A stretch of 64,000 bases of DNA, from NCBI RefSeq assembly GCF_018728565.1, contig NZ_JACSOI010000003.1, positions 1 through 64,000 on the forward strand. The letters are read 5' to 3'. The position numbers were made by a program, and so were the translations under genes. The notes under the pieces were generated by a model. The model searched no databases, was not told the DNA's origin, and saw only the letters and a list, made by a program, of their open reading frames with translations. This DNA comes from Zobellia russellii (GTDB lineage: Bacteria; Bacteroidota; Bacteroidia; Flavobacteriales; Flavobacteriaceae). This document shows, piece by piece, positions 17,863-26,927 of the stretch (position 1 is the stretch's first letter; the number at the start of each line of letters is the position of its first letter).

Positions 17863-19200
17863 ATGAAAACATCTAGACGAAGTTTTATTCAGAAAACAGC
17901 CTTGGGAACTACGGGTGCTATACTCGGAAGTTCCAGCTTATCTGCTAAGAGTTATAGAAAAGTTATGGGGGCCAATGATAGGATCCAAGTAGCCATAGCT
18001 GGTTTGGGCCGTCGTGTTGGAGCCATATATGCTCCGGTAGAGTTAAAGAGTAATAATGTGGAGCTCGTTTACCTTTGTGATGTTATGGAAAGCCAGCGTG
18101 TAAAAGCAGCAAAAGAAATGACTCCTCGTTTGGGGTATACTCCAAAACTGGAAAATGATATAAGAAAGGTGCTTGAGGATAAAAAGGTAGATGCATTGTT
18201 TAATCTAACACCTGATCACTGGCATGCTCCAGGTTCTATAATGGCACTAAAAGAAGGAAAACATGTATATGTTGAAAAGCCTTGTAGCCATAACATGGCC
18301 GAAAACGAACTGCTCGTTGCTGCGCAGAAAAAATATGATAGAGTGGTTCAGATGGGTAACCAACAACGTTCTGCTCAGCATAGTATAGATATTATCAAGC
18401 AAATTCATGATGGTGTAATAGGTAAGCCATACAAGGCTGTAGCCTTCTTTAGTAGCAAACGGGGAGAGGTTCCACATCAAAAAGCGGCTCCAGTTCCTAC
18501 AGGACTAGACTGGGAATTGTTTCAAGGACCTGCTGTTCGCCGTGATTATACTTCGGAGACATGGAATTACAATTGGCATTGGTACGGTTGGAATTACGGT
18601 ACCGCAGAATTGGGAAATAACGGTACACACGAGCTAGATGTAGCACGTTGGGCCTTACAAGTAGATTTTCCGAATCATGTGGAGGCAGATGGCATTAAAT
18701 CTGCCTTTGTTGATGATGGTTGGGAGATGTACGATACCATGGAGGCTACATTTAAGTTCGATAACAATACTACTATTAAATGGGACGGAAAGAGTAGAAA
18801 CGGATACGGGACCTATGGCGGCGGACGTGGTACGATTATTTACGGTAGCGAAGGCAGTGTTTATGTAAACCGTGATCTATACAAGTTGTATGGTCGTGAG
18901 GGAAACTTGGTAGAAACGGTCAAGGCCAAAACCAAGGAAGGTGGGTTAGAGCTTGGTGGGGGTGGAGGAATGAGTACCATACATGTGGGTAATTTTTTCA
19001 ATGCCATTAGAGGTAAGGAAACTTTACAAGCCCCTATAGATGATGCCTCTAAAAGTATGGCGTTGGTACACTTTGGAAATGTAGCTTATAGAATTGGAAA
19101 TGGTTTTGATATAGACCCCAAAACAGGTAGAATGTTAGATAGAAAAGCCTTGGCTTTATGGGGAAGGGAATATGCTGCGGGTTGGGAGCTTACGCTGTAG
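17863..19200 (+). CDS. Gfo/Idh/MocA-family oxidoreductase, Tat-exported
   Basis: A 445-residue NAD(P)-dependent sugar oxidoreductase family protein. The N-terminus has a twin-arginine signal (SRRSFIQKTALGTTGA), so it is folded with cofactor before export. The Rossmann region reads IQVAIAGLGRRVG, the family motif is VEKPCSHN, and NNGTHELDVARWAL is the catalytic-helix region with the His and Asp expected in the family. It lies 124 bases after the sulfatase-GH78 gene without an own decamer promoter, so it may share site C. A role in oxidising a glycoside at C3, for later cleavage by the DUF1080 protein, is a hypothesis; glycosidases of the GH109 kind share this fold. Confidence 0.87.
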   Translation: MKTSRRSFIQKTALGTTGAILGSSSLSAKSYRKVMGANDRIQVAIAGLGRRVGAIYAPVELKSNNVELVYLCDVMESQRVKAAKEMTPRLGYTPKLENDIRKVLEDKKVDALFNLTPDHWHAPGSIMALKEGKHVYVEKPCSHNMAENELLVAAQKKYDRVVQMGNQQRSAQHSIDIIKQIHDGVIGKPYKAVAFFSSKRGEVPHQKAAPVPTGLDWELFQGPAVRRDYTSETWNYNWHWYGWNYGTAELGNNGTHELDVARWALQVDFPNHVEADGIKSAFVDDGWEMYDTMEATFKFDNNTTIKWDGKSRNGYGTYGGGRGTIIYGSEGSVYVNRDLYKLYGREGNLVETVKAKTKEGGLELGGGGGMSTIHVGNFFNAIRGKETLQAPIDDASKSMALVHFGNVAYRIGNGFDIDPKTGRMLDRKALALWGREYAAGWELTL

Positions 19201-19221
19201 AACTTCTATAAAAAATATAAG

Positions 19222-19260
19222 AAACGGGGTAATGTTCTTTTTGGGAGATTACCCTGTTTT
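19222..19260. terminator. Bidirectional terminator between convergent genes
   Basis: AAACGGGGTAAT and ATTACCCTGTTT form a 12-base stem with one G-T wobble; the plus strand continues in TTTT and the minus strand in a run of T from the complementary A stretch. It separates the Gfo/Idh gene (stop at 19200) from the convergent sulfatase (stop at 19263). Confidence 0.7.
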
Positions 19261-19262
19261 AG

Positions 19263-20786
19263 TTATTGGGGCGCTCCAATTACTTTTACATCTGTCATCT
19301 CTTTGCCGTTAGTTCTTGTCTTTTGTTCAACAAAATAAGGTTGAAAAGTATAGGATGAATTATCGTCCCAAATGGCATTTTTAGTGGGCAGATGTTGTTT
19401 TAAACGCCTTGTAATGTTTAGGTAATCAGGGTGGTTCGCTAGATTGGTGAATTCGTTGGGGTCATTTTTATGATCATATAATTCTTCCGTTTCATCTTCG
19501 TAGCGAATGTATCTAAATTGCTTGGACTTGACGGCATGATTGTTCATCCCAAAGGTTGTGATTGCAAAATGGGGATTTAGATCGTTATCATTCATTAAGG
19601 GGACAAGACTTTTTCCTTCGTTTCTTTCATAAGCCGGTAGTCCGCACAGTTCCAAAAGAGTAGGGTAAATGGATAATAACTCCGCGGGTTTATCTATTAC
19701 TTTTCCTTTAGGTAAATTGGGGGCTGCAAATAATAAGGGTGTCTTGGTAGTCGCATTCCAAAGGGCATGCTTGGCGAAGGTGCTTTTTTCCCCCAATCGA
19801 TAGCCATGATCGGACCAAAGAACAATAACGGTATTATTGGCGTGTTCGCTTTCATCAAGTGCATCTAACAGTCTTCCTATTTCGTAATCCACATAGCTGA
19901 TACAAGCCAAATATGCCTGAATGATTTTTGGCCATTCTCCACTTTTAATGGCCCAATCTGTAGAGGGCATCATAGGCAAATCGTTTATTTGTAATGCCAC
20001 AGGAGGAACATCGTTTAAATCATCTGCCCGATAGGGCCTGGTTTTTATACTGTCGAGCGGATGGAGGTCAAACCACTTTTGTGGCACATAAAGTGGTACA
20101 TGTACCCGTAAGAAACCTATTCCCATAAAAAAGGGACGGTCGTAGGTTTTCTTTAAACGCTCGTTGACCCAATTTACGGATTGGTGGTCGGGCATCAATG
20201 AGTCGGCTTCTGGGAAAGCACCCCAATCTGTACTTGTTCTTCCATATTTCTTACGGTCGGAGGAACCGAAACCGTCCCAAACAAATCGTTTCTCGGGATA
20301 AGGTCCAAAACCCTTCTTCCTGCCGCCAGACTCGTCAAAAACTTCATTTGGGGCATGGGTATGGAACAATTTGCCAATCCCCATGGTATGATAGCCATTT
20401 TTCTTAAAGTATTCGGGAAGCATTATAATATCCTTTGTTGCGGGATTGTTCTCAGAACGTATTTTTTCATCCGATATCATGCCATAAATGCCGGTGGTTG
20501 ATGGTCGTAGACCTGTCATTAATGAAGCCCTTGAAGGGCCGCACAAGGGGGCTTGGCAATGCGCATCGGAAAAAATCACCCCTCTAGAGGCCAATCGGTC
20601 TATGTTGGGGGTCTTGGAGCCCGAATACTTATCGAGTATTCCGATCATATTATTCAGGTCGTCTACAGCAATGAATACTACGTTAGGATGTTCTGTTTTT
20701 ATGTTTTTTTTTGTTTCCCCTTTCTCCTTACAGGCGAATAAACATAATAAACTTAAGAAAAGAACGAAAAATACTCCATTTTTCAT
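19263..20786 (-). CDS. S1-type sulfatase, iduronate-2-sulfatase-like, lipoprotein
   Basis: Signal peptide with lipobox FAC (Cys19). NVVFIAVDDLNNMIG resembles iduronate-2-sulfatase-type enzymes (S1_7-like, an impression rather than an alignment). Cys82 in CGPSRASLMTG is the formylglycine site; VLWSDHGYRLGE is the second metal-binding strand. At 507 residues it has normal length. It is the last gene of the GH105, toroid enzyme, sulfatase operon, 21 bases after its neighbour, so it probably desulfates the same uronate/rhamnose oligosaccharides. Sulfate position is unknown. Confidence 0.92.
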   Translation of the reverse strand: MKNGVFFVLFLSLLCLFACKEKGETKKNIKTEHPNVVFIAVDDLNNMIGILDKYSGSKTPNIDRLASRGVIFSDAHCQAPLCGPSRASLMTGLRPSTTGIYGMISDEKIRSENNPATKDIIMLPEYFKKNGYHTMGIGKLFHTHAPNEVFDESGGRKKGFGPYPEKRFVWDGFGSSDRKKYGRTSTDWGAFPEADSLMPDHQSVNWVNERLKKTYDRPFFMGIGFLRVHVPLYVPQKWFDLHPLDSIKTRPYRADDLNDVPPVALQINDLPMMPSTDWAIKSGEWPKIIQAYLACISYVDYEIGRLLDALDESEHANNTVIVLWSDHGYRLGEKSTFAKHALWNATTKTPLLFAAPNLPKGKVIDKPAELLSIYPTLLELCGLPAYERNEGKSLVPLMNDNDLNPHFAITTFGMNNHAVKSKQFRYIRYEDETEELYDHKNDPNEFTNLANHPDYLNITRRLKQHLPTKNAIWDDNSSYTFQPYFVEQKTRTNGKEMTDVKVIGAPQ

Positions 20787-20807
20787 AAGGTGAATTTTAT
20801 AGGGCCT

Positions 20808-22724
20808 TTAGAAGATTTCAATTGTTAGTTCTACCACTTTGTTTTTGTCAAAATAGGCCATGATAGGAATAGCTTCGGCGCCGGGAACCATATTAAAGAT
20901 ACGTTCTTTAGACGTTTCCCTTATGGTGAGGGGGACATTTGAAGTGATTTTTACCAAACCTTCTGGTTTTTGTACGGTAAGCTCATTCGTATTGAGTTGT
21001 GTGATCGTCTCTCTGCTAGGAGAAATAATAGGTAGTACAAAAGAGGTTCTCGAAATAATTTCCTGATCGGTTTTAGCAATTATTCGTAAAGAACTTTCCG
21101 AACATTCATAAGTTAAATCAAAGTCCGAGGCGGTAGCCTCAACAGCTTGGTTGTACTCGTTTTTTAATTGGCATTGCGCATTTATTAGAATCTGTCCATT
21201 GGTATCTTCGGACGAAATAGTCGCAGCACGATCAAAAATATTAGAGCTCCATTCGTCATTATGTACGGTTTCTATTCTTGGGGTAAACGGAAAATCTTCT
21301 CCAGGATTGGGTTGTTGGTTTAATGGCTCTACCAACTTATATTTGGCCATACTTGCTGCTAGCACTAGCCCTACTTTGGTATGGAACAATAAAGACAAAG
21401 CTCCTCCCGTAGCTTGACGGTAATACCCGTCCTTATAAATAGCGTCATAGGCGGTTACGGTTCCTCTCCAATTTCCACGGGCAAAAAGACTTGTGTCTAT
21501 TTCCTTATAGTGTTTTATACCATCAGCAGTACTTCGAGGTAGGGGGGCGGCTGTGTTTATTTTGGGTAATTCGTTCCAATTATCCAATAAATGGGCCAAT
21601 GGTTTGGTATGGGCGAACGTGTGGTGTATACAAGGTTTAATACCGTGCGAAGCATAGTGAATGCCACCATGTAATAATCCGTTGTGGGTACAGCGTCTCA
21701 ATAATTCGGTATATTTTACCGCGGCCGTGCCCAAAGCGGGGTTACGGTTGGCCATAAGTGCCAATGCAGGTTGACTGCCATCACAAGTGCGACTGCCCCA
21801 ATAGGTCCATTTGAACATTCGTGTTCCCCAGCCGTTGTCCCACCCCCCATCAGGCAACATGAATTCTAAATGGGTGTTTAGGGATTTATTCAATAGTTCA
21901 AGAAGTTCGGTGTCGTTCTCATGCACGGCATAAAGCACGATGTTGTTTAAAGATTCTTCTACATTATAGCCTAAATCTACTCCATGCAGTCCCTTGGCGC
22001 TTAATTTATGTGCACTTGGTTTTACCTCACCGTATAAAAAATTATTCGGTTTTGTGAAATATGTTTTGATGGTTTTCGCTAGTTCCTTACTACGGGATAG
22101 GTATTCTGGCTTATTGAGCATCTTTCCAATGAGGTTGAGAGCGTAAATGGTAGTGGCTCCATAGTTTACGTTGGTCACATCTATCGTTGGGAATTTTCTG
22201 TAAACAAAATCTGCGGCTCTGGCCAATCTATCCGTCCATCGTTCACGTCGTTCTTCGTCGAGCAAATCTCCTTGGTACTGTAAAGCTTCGGCTAGCGAAA
22301 TGGCACCAAATACCGTAATGCCGTTCCAAGATTTTGGATTAAGATCGTTGGACCACGCTCCACTAGGCAATGTTACATTTTCGGCCCACTCCATCACGGC
22401 AATACCTGAGTTGAGATATTTTTGTTCCCCCGTGTACTTTGCCATAGCCAGAAGAGGATATACGGCATCCATCATTCGTCCGTGGACCTTGTTGCATGCC
22501 GGACATTTGAACATACCATGTACTTCTGGGTTGTCCGTATTAATAATTTGTGTTCGGATAAGCCCGTCGCACCAATCTTTTAAAAGATCATAAACGAGTT
22601 TTTTGAACTCTAAAGAATGTTCTTTGGTAACCTTATCGGAACATGAATTGAACCATGGCCCCATAGATAGGGTAAGACCGGCGGAGCCTAGGCTGGAGAG
22701 TTGTAAAAATTCTTTTCGTTTCAT
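20808..22724 (-). CDS. Secreted (alpha/alpha)-toroid protein, candidate polysaccharide lyase or oligosaccharide dehydratase
   Basis: A 638-residue exported protein. The N-terminus (MKRKEFLQLSSLGSAGL, then NSCSDK) looks like a Tat or lipoprotein signal. Residues about 40-400 are helix-rich in the style of alpha/alpha toroids; conserved-looking patches are CPACNKVHGRMMDAVYPLL (four-Cys-like start), YWGSRTCDGSQPALALM, and CIHHTFAHTKPLAHLLD. The last 200 residues are beta-rich, as in toroid-plus-sandwich lyases. I do not recognise the exact family. Its place between a GH105 and a sulfatase makes an ulvan-lyase or P29_PDnc-like dehydratase role plausible; the His/Tyr-rich patches would supply the catalytic pair. 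The family call is weak. Confidence 0.55.
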   Translation of the reverse strand: MKRKEFLQLSSLGSAGLTLSMGPWFNSCSDKVTKEHSLEFKKLVYDLLKDWCDGLIRTQIINTDNPEVHGMFKCPACNKVHGRMMDAVYPLLAMAKYTGEQKYLNSGIAVMEWAENVTLPSGAWSNDLNPKSWNGITVFGAISLAEALQYQGDLLDEERRERWTDRLARAADFVYRKFPTIDVTNVNYGATTIYALNLIGKMLNKPEYLSRSKELAKTIKTYFTKPNNFLYGEVKPSAHKLSAKGLHGVDLGYNVEESLNNIVLYAVHENDTELLELLNKSLNTHLEFMLPDGGWDNGWGTRMFKWTYWGSRTCDGSQPALALMANRNPALGTAAVKYTELLRRCTHNGLLHGGIHYASHGIKPCIHHTFAHTKPLAHLLDNWNELPKINTAAPLPRSTADGIKHYKEIDTSLFARGNWRGTVTAYDAIYKDGYYRQATGGALSLLFHTKVGLVLAASMAKYKLVEPLNQQPNPGEDFPFTPRIETVHNDEWSSNIFDRAATISSEDTNGQILINAQCQLKNEYNQAVEATASDFDLTYECSESSLRIIAKTDQEIISRTSFVLPIISPSRETITQLNTNELTVQKPEGLVKITSNVPLTIRETSKERIFNMVPGAEAIPIMAYFDKNKVVELTIEIF

Positions 22725-22755
22725 AAGAGCCGATTTTTTTTTTGGGTTACCTTTT

Positions 22756-23859
22756 CTACTGACCCTTTACCATTTTGTAAATTTCGGAACCTGCACTTAA
22801 GAAAGCTCCAGTACCGTACACTTCCGTCTTGTCTGGGCTGGCGTTACCGGGAGCGGCACCAATGGGCTGAACATACCCCAGCATGCCATTATCATCCACA
22901 TAACTGGCCATGGCGTTCCATCCTTTGATTATGGCTTTTTTATAATTGTTGCCTTTTAATATTCCGTTATTGATGCCCCAGGTTAGACCATACACAAAAA
23001 AGGATGAACCACTGCTTTCTGGTGTTGGATAGAATTCTTGACCCAATAGGCTCATGGCCCAATGTCCTTCTGGAGTCTGTAATTCAAGGAGTTTTTTAGA
23101 CATTTTTTTATAAATGTCCAAGAAGTATTCGTATTCCTTGGTTTGAGGTTTTAAATTCGATAGAATATCGGCTAGGCCAGCATAGACCCAACCATTCCCT
23201 CGTCCCCAAAATATTTTGGTCCCTTTATCTAGTTTTCCTTTAAACCTCTCATCACGATAATATAGGTGCTCCTCCTTATCAAACAAGAATTCGGTAGTAG
23301 CCTTGTATTCTTCAAACATGAAATCTAAGTATTTTTGTTCTCCGGTTATGTTGTACAAGTCGGCCCAAACTGGTGGAGACATAAAAAGGGCATCACACCA
23401 GTTCCAACGGTCTTGGTGGTAGGGTGTGGCCCAGTTCAATTTGGTATTGGCAGGGTGGTGCATAAGAAAGCTGAATTGTTCTATAGTGGGCTCCAACATC
23501 TCTTTTTGGTTATATTTTCTATACAATGCCGCATACATTCGGCCAACGGCATGGTCATCTGCATGATATTTGCGTTCATGTAATTGCCAGTTGTTTTGAT
23601 TGCCGATTCCCTTCAACCAATTGTAGTAGGTGTCATCGTCGGCCATTTCTGCCCATTTGGCCATTCCTACATAAAGAGCTGCGTTTGTCCAATGTAAAGG
23701 ATGATGAGGTTTTTTATTACTATAACTGTCATTGATGTGGTCCATTTGCCAGTCAGCCACCTTTTTCATGATGTCTTTGACTTCGTCAGGGATTATTTTT
23801 TGGGCATTACAGAAATGAATGGTGAAAAATGTGACGAGTAGTAATTTGATTGTTTTCAT
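22756..23859 (-). CDS. GH105/GH88-type unsaturated uronyl hydrolase
   Basis: Removes the 4,5-unsaturated uronic acid left at the non-reducing end by a lyase. The 367-residue protein starts with a signal peptide (cut near CNAQK) and then an (alpha/alpha)6 barrel: HWTNAALYVGMAKWA, ERKYHADDHAVGRMYAAL, WNWCDALFMSPPVWADL (the Asp is the likely catalytic residue), FWGRGNGWVYAGLADIL and SSGSSFFVYGLTWGINNG are family blocks. It is the first gene of the operon behind promoter D. Its presence implies that a lyase acts on this polymer, and unsaturated glucuronyl- or galacturonyl-rhamnose is the likely substrate. Confidence 0.92.
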   Translation of the reverse strand: MKTIKLLLVTFFTIHFCNAQKIIPDEVKDIMKKVADWQMDHINDSYSNKKPHHPLHWTNAALYVGMAKWAEMADDDTYYNWLKGIGNQNNWQLHERKYHADDHAVGRMYAALYRKYNQKEMLEPTIEQFSFLMHHPANTKLNWATPYHQDRWNWCDALFMSPPVWADLYNITGEQKYLDFMFEEYKATTEFLFDKEEHLYYRDERFKGKLDKGTKIFWGRGNGWVYAGLADILSNLKPQTKEYEYFLDIYKKMSKKLLELQTPEGHWAMSLLGQEFYPTPESSGSSFFVYGLTWGINNGILKGNNYKKAIIKGWNAMASYVDDNGMLGYVQPIGAAPGNASPDKTEVYGTGAFLSAGSEIYKMVKGQ

Positions 23860-23941
23860 AGGATTGATTTTTTGATTTTATTCAAAACGCCCGATGTGAT
23901 GCTTCAGTTCTGAAAAAGAAAAGGAAGCACAAATGGAATAA

Positions 23942-23987
23942 CAATTTTAGTGGGGTTTTGGGGAATTTGCATCCTGTGCTATCCTGT
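23942..23987 (-). promoter_or_regulatory. Shared decamer-repeat promoter, GH105 operon (site D)
   Basis: On the minus strand ACAGGAT-AGC-ACAGGAT is followed after exactly 21 bases by TAAAATTG (23949-23942), one mismatch from TAnnTTTG. Here both half-sites are identical, which shows the direct-repeat nature most clearly. Confidence 0.78.
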
Positions 23988-24021
23988 CATTCCATACTAT
24001 TAAGACTTCGTTTTAAAGTAT

Positions 24022-24049
24022 AAAGGGCGGCTCTTTCGAGCAGCCCTTT
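24022..24049 (-). terminator. Terminator after the SusC2/D2-sulfatase operon
   Basis: AAAGGGCGGCTC and GAGCAGCCCTTT form a 12-base stem with one mismatch and a 4-base loop. It lies 27 bases beyond the stop of the last sulfatase (24077) and before promoter D, and isolates the two minus-strand operons. A-rich and T-rich flanks on both sides could serve either direction. Confidence 0.75.
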
Positions 24050-24076
24050 ATTTTAATCGAATTAAATTAGGTATAG

Positions 24077-25519
24077 TTAATGTGTATAGGGAACCGTACC
24101 GGTTTCATCAATTGTATATCCCCATTTTTTTATGTACTCCAGACCGGGAAGAAATTCATCTCCCGTTTCCTTTAATCGTTGATATAGCAATTTCTCCATA
24201 TCGTCTTGTACTGAAGTATACCCTTCATTGCCCACAAGGTTGTTCAGTTGATAAGGGTCGATTTTATTATCAAAAAGAAGCCATGGTCCTGTTAAACCCC
24301 TGGCATAAGTATATCGTTGTGTCTTAATAGCTCTATATTCCCTGGCACCATGCTGTACCTTGTTCCATTGCCCAAACGGTTGTACGCATGTCAGTAATGT
24401 TACGTCACCTACCTGCTCCTTTCCTTCCATATAGGGCCTATAATTTATTCCTTCTACAGTACTTGGAATAGAAATATTGCACAAGCCTAATATGGTTGGC
24501 ATAATGTCTTCTGAATTCATCAATGCATCTCGCTCTCCTTTTTGAATTTTTAGTTGTTGTGGGATGCGGAATAACATAGGGACCCGGGCAGACTCTTCAT
24601 AGGGTTGTTGCTTTTTGTATGCGCCATGAGAGCCTAGTAAATCGCCATGATCAGAGGTGAAAACAATAATTGTGTTGTCGTACTTACCGGAGTCTTTTAG
24701 GTTTTTGATGAGCTTACCTATCATATCGTCGATTGCGGCGATATGGGCATAATAGCCGGCCAAATCTTTTTTAGCCCTTGCTTTGAGACTGTCCGGGACA
24801 TTTTTACGTAATTGAATCTTATCTGGGTCAAATCGATTTCTATATTCCTCCGGTGCCGTATGGTACGGCGCATGTGGTGTGCCGTAAGAAAGAATCATCA
24901 TAAAAGGATTGTCGGAAGATTTTCTTTCTTTAATATAGTCGATGGCCGCATCGGTTTGTTCAAAGGTATCGTACCCGTCCCAGATTTTTCTGTTCGGGTC
25001 TTCATTATCATAATATACCGATTTGTTGTAGTCATGGGTACATTCGTTGCCCTTCCAGAATTTGAATCCTTGTCTTCTTTTGCCAGGGACCACATTCTGA
25101 AGCCTGCCGTGCCCGTCCAAATGCCATTTGCCAATATAGCCAGTATCGTAATTTTCTTTATTAAATACTTTGGCAATTGTTACCGCATTGGTATCTAATT
25201 GAACATCGTTCATAAAGACCCCATGGGTCAATGGACGTTGACCAGTTAAAAGTGAAGCCCTAAAGGGAGAACATACGGGCATACCAGAAACTGCATTTTT
25301 GAAGTTTACGCTTGCCGAGGCCAGTTCATCTAGATTAGGAGTGTTTACATTTGGGTCTCCAGCATAGCTTGTTGCTTGAGCCCGCCATTGGTCCGTTAGG
25401 ATAACGAGGACGTTAGGTCTAATACCGTTCTTAGGGGTTTCCTTAAGATTCTTATTGTTTTTACAGGAACTAAAAGCAATTAAAACTGCTGCGAAAATAA
25501 AATAGCACGTTTTTTTCAT
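24077..25519 (-). CDS. S1-type sulfatase with C-S-P-F-R motif, lipoprotein
   Basis: Predicted surface or periplasmic sulfatase of 480 residues. The ATG at 25519 gives a clean signal peptide with lipobox SSC; a TTG at 25543 would overlap the previous gene. NVLVILTDQWRAQA, Cys83 in CSPFRASLLTG, GYIGKWHLDGHGR and VFTSDHGDLLGSHG are the sulfatase blocks. Phe stands where Ser, Thr or Ala is usual, but Cys, Pro and Arg of the maturation signal are kept. It is a clear paralogue of the sulfatase at 34211 (DQWRA, GKWHLDGHGRLNNV-like). Last gene of the SusC2/D2 operon, 11 bases after its neighbour. Confidence 0.92.
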   Translation of the reverse strand: MKKTCYFIFAAVLIAFSSCKNNKNLKETPKNGIRPNVLVILTDQWRAQATSYAGDPNVNTPNLDELASASVNFKNAVSGMPVCSPFRASLLTGQRPLTHGVFMNDVQLDTNAVTIAKVFNKENYDTGYIGKWHLDGHGRLQNVVPGKRRQGFKFWKGNECTHDYNKSVYYDNEDPNRKIWDGYDTFEQTDAAIDYIKERKSSDNPFMMILSYGTPHAPYHTAPEEYRNRFDPDKIQLRKNVPDSLKARAKKDLAGYYAHIAAIDDMIGKLIKNLKDSGKYDNTIIVFTSDHGDLLGSHGAYKKQQPYEESARVPMLFRIPQQLKIQKGERDALMNSEDIMPTILGLCNISIPSTVEGINYRPYMEGKEQVGDVTLLTCVQPFGQWNKVQHGAREYRAIKTQRYTYARGLTGPWLLFDNKIDPYQLNNLVGNEGYTSVQDDMEKLLYQRLKETGDEFLPGLEYIKKWGYTIDETGTVPYTH

Positions 25520-25530
25520 AAGTTTTGTAA

Positions 25531-26865
25531 TCAGTTTTTCCAAGATTCTTCTATTTTTTTCTTTAACTCTTCAACTATGGAAGGGTTTTCATCCGCTATA
25601 TCTGTCTGCTCTAACGGGTCTTCATAAATATTGAACAATTGAACTTTTTCGTTAGGTCTATTTTTGGAATTGGGGACAATTAACTTGTAAGGATCCGTCA
25701 TTACCATTTTATATTTTAGACTTTCTTCTACGGTATTGAAATCGTGATTATAGATTTCTCCGAAAATTGCTTTTCGGTTTTCAAGTTCATTTTTATCTAA
25801 AACATTTATACCGTCGAGGGCTTTGGGGCGTTCAATCCCCAATAAACTCAGTACTGTAGGAACCATATCTAAACTACTGACCAATGAGCGGTCGTCATGG
25901 TAGGGTGTGATTTTTCCTTTCCACTTGAACATAATCGGGGTTCTCAAACCGTAATCATACGGTGCTTGTTTAGAAATAGGGTTGTAGTTGGAATTGTTCT
26001 CATTTTGTACCCATCCATTGTCACAAACGTAAACGAACAATGTATTTTCCATTTCCCCTTTTTGGTCAATGTAGTCCATTAAGTCTCCACAGGTATTATC
26101 GAACCATTCGCACATAGCCCAGTATTTGGCAACATACTCAGACGGCGCTTTCTTCCGATATTTTTGTAAGAGACTATCCGGTGGATTGTGTGGCGAATGA
26201 GGTAAAAATGGGGCATACCAAGCAAAAAAAGGTTTCTTTTTTTCTAAGGCCAAATCAATATAACTGTAAAGAGTGTCCATGCCCTTTCTTCCTATTTCCA
26301 GGCCATAGTCTCCATGTCTACCTCCTCGTTCGGGATCACCATGGGTCATGCCATAATCGAACCCTCCATTGGCGTAATTGCCTATCCACCATTTTCCGGT
26401 TTGAAACGATACATAGCCTTTGTCCTTCAGCATTTTTGGTAAAGTTTCTAACTGTTTGAAGTTTTCGATGACGTGGTTGTAATTTTTTGATCTCCAAGGC
26501 ATTTCCCAAGCCCTGTTATTCTCTACAACATTACCTGGTAAAACTCTGTCATTACCCAAAACCATATGGTCACGTGGGTACACTCCTGTAATTATCGATG
26601 CGAGCGAAGGTGAGCATAGTGATGTTGGCACGTAACCACGGGTAAAAGTTCTGCTCTCAGAGGCGAATTTATCTAGATTAGGAGTTTCAATAAACTTATG
26701 TCCCATGAATCCGTAATCCGTCCAAGCCTGGTCATCGGATAAAATGAAAACTATATTGGGAAGTTTTTCTCCTGTTTTTTCCTTTGAAACTTGTTTAACT
26801 TCTTTGCAAGAAGTTAAACAAGTTATTGCTAATATTATTGATGTTAGCAGTGTTATATTTTTCAT
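25531..26865 (-). CDS. S1-type sulfatase homologue with unusual C-S-P-S-L motif, lipoprotein
   Basis: A 444-residue lipoprotein (lipobox TSC, Cys20) with a sulfatase fold: NIVFILSDDQAWTDYGF, SFQTGKWWIGNYANGGFD and VYVCDNGWVQNEN. The signature reads PTSLCSPSLASIITG around Cys84: Leu replaces the Arg of C-x-P-x-R, which both helps recognition by the formylglycine-generating enzyme and lines the active site. The codon is CTC. I recall related proteins in other marine bacteria with C-R-P-S-L, so the change may be a family trait rather than damage; the gene is otherwise intact. It may be matured atypically or act as a different hydrolase of the alkaline-phosphatase fold. It lies 62 bases after SusD2. 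Confidence 0.85.
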   Translation of the reverse strand: MKNITLLTSIILAITCLTSCKEVKQVSKEKTGEKLPNIVFILSDDQAWTDYGFMGHKFIETPNLDKFASESRTFTRGYVPTSLCSPSLASIITGVYPRDHMVLGNDRVLPGNVVENNRAWEMPWRSKNYNHVIENFKQLETLPKMLKDKGYVSFQTGKWWIGNYANGGFDYGMTHGDPERGGRHGDYGLEIGRKGMDTLYSYIDLALEKKKPFFAWYAPFLPHSPHNPPDSLLQKYRKKAPSEYVAKYWAMCEWFDNTCGDLMDYIDQKGEMENTLFVYVCDNGWVQNENNSNYNPISKQAPYDYGLRTPIMFKWKGKITPYHDDRSLVSSLDMVPTVLSLLGIERPKALDGINVLDKNELENRKAIFGEIYNHDFNTVEESLKYKMVMTDPYKLIVPNSKNRPNEKVQLFNIYEDPLEQTDIADENPSIVEELKKKIEESWKN

Positions 26866-26927
26866 TTTGTTCTTTACTTTATGGTGTTGTTTGCATACTC
26901 CGTTATATAAAAAAGTAACATTATGCG

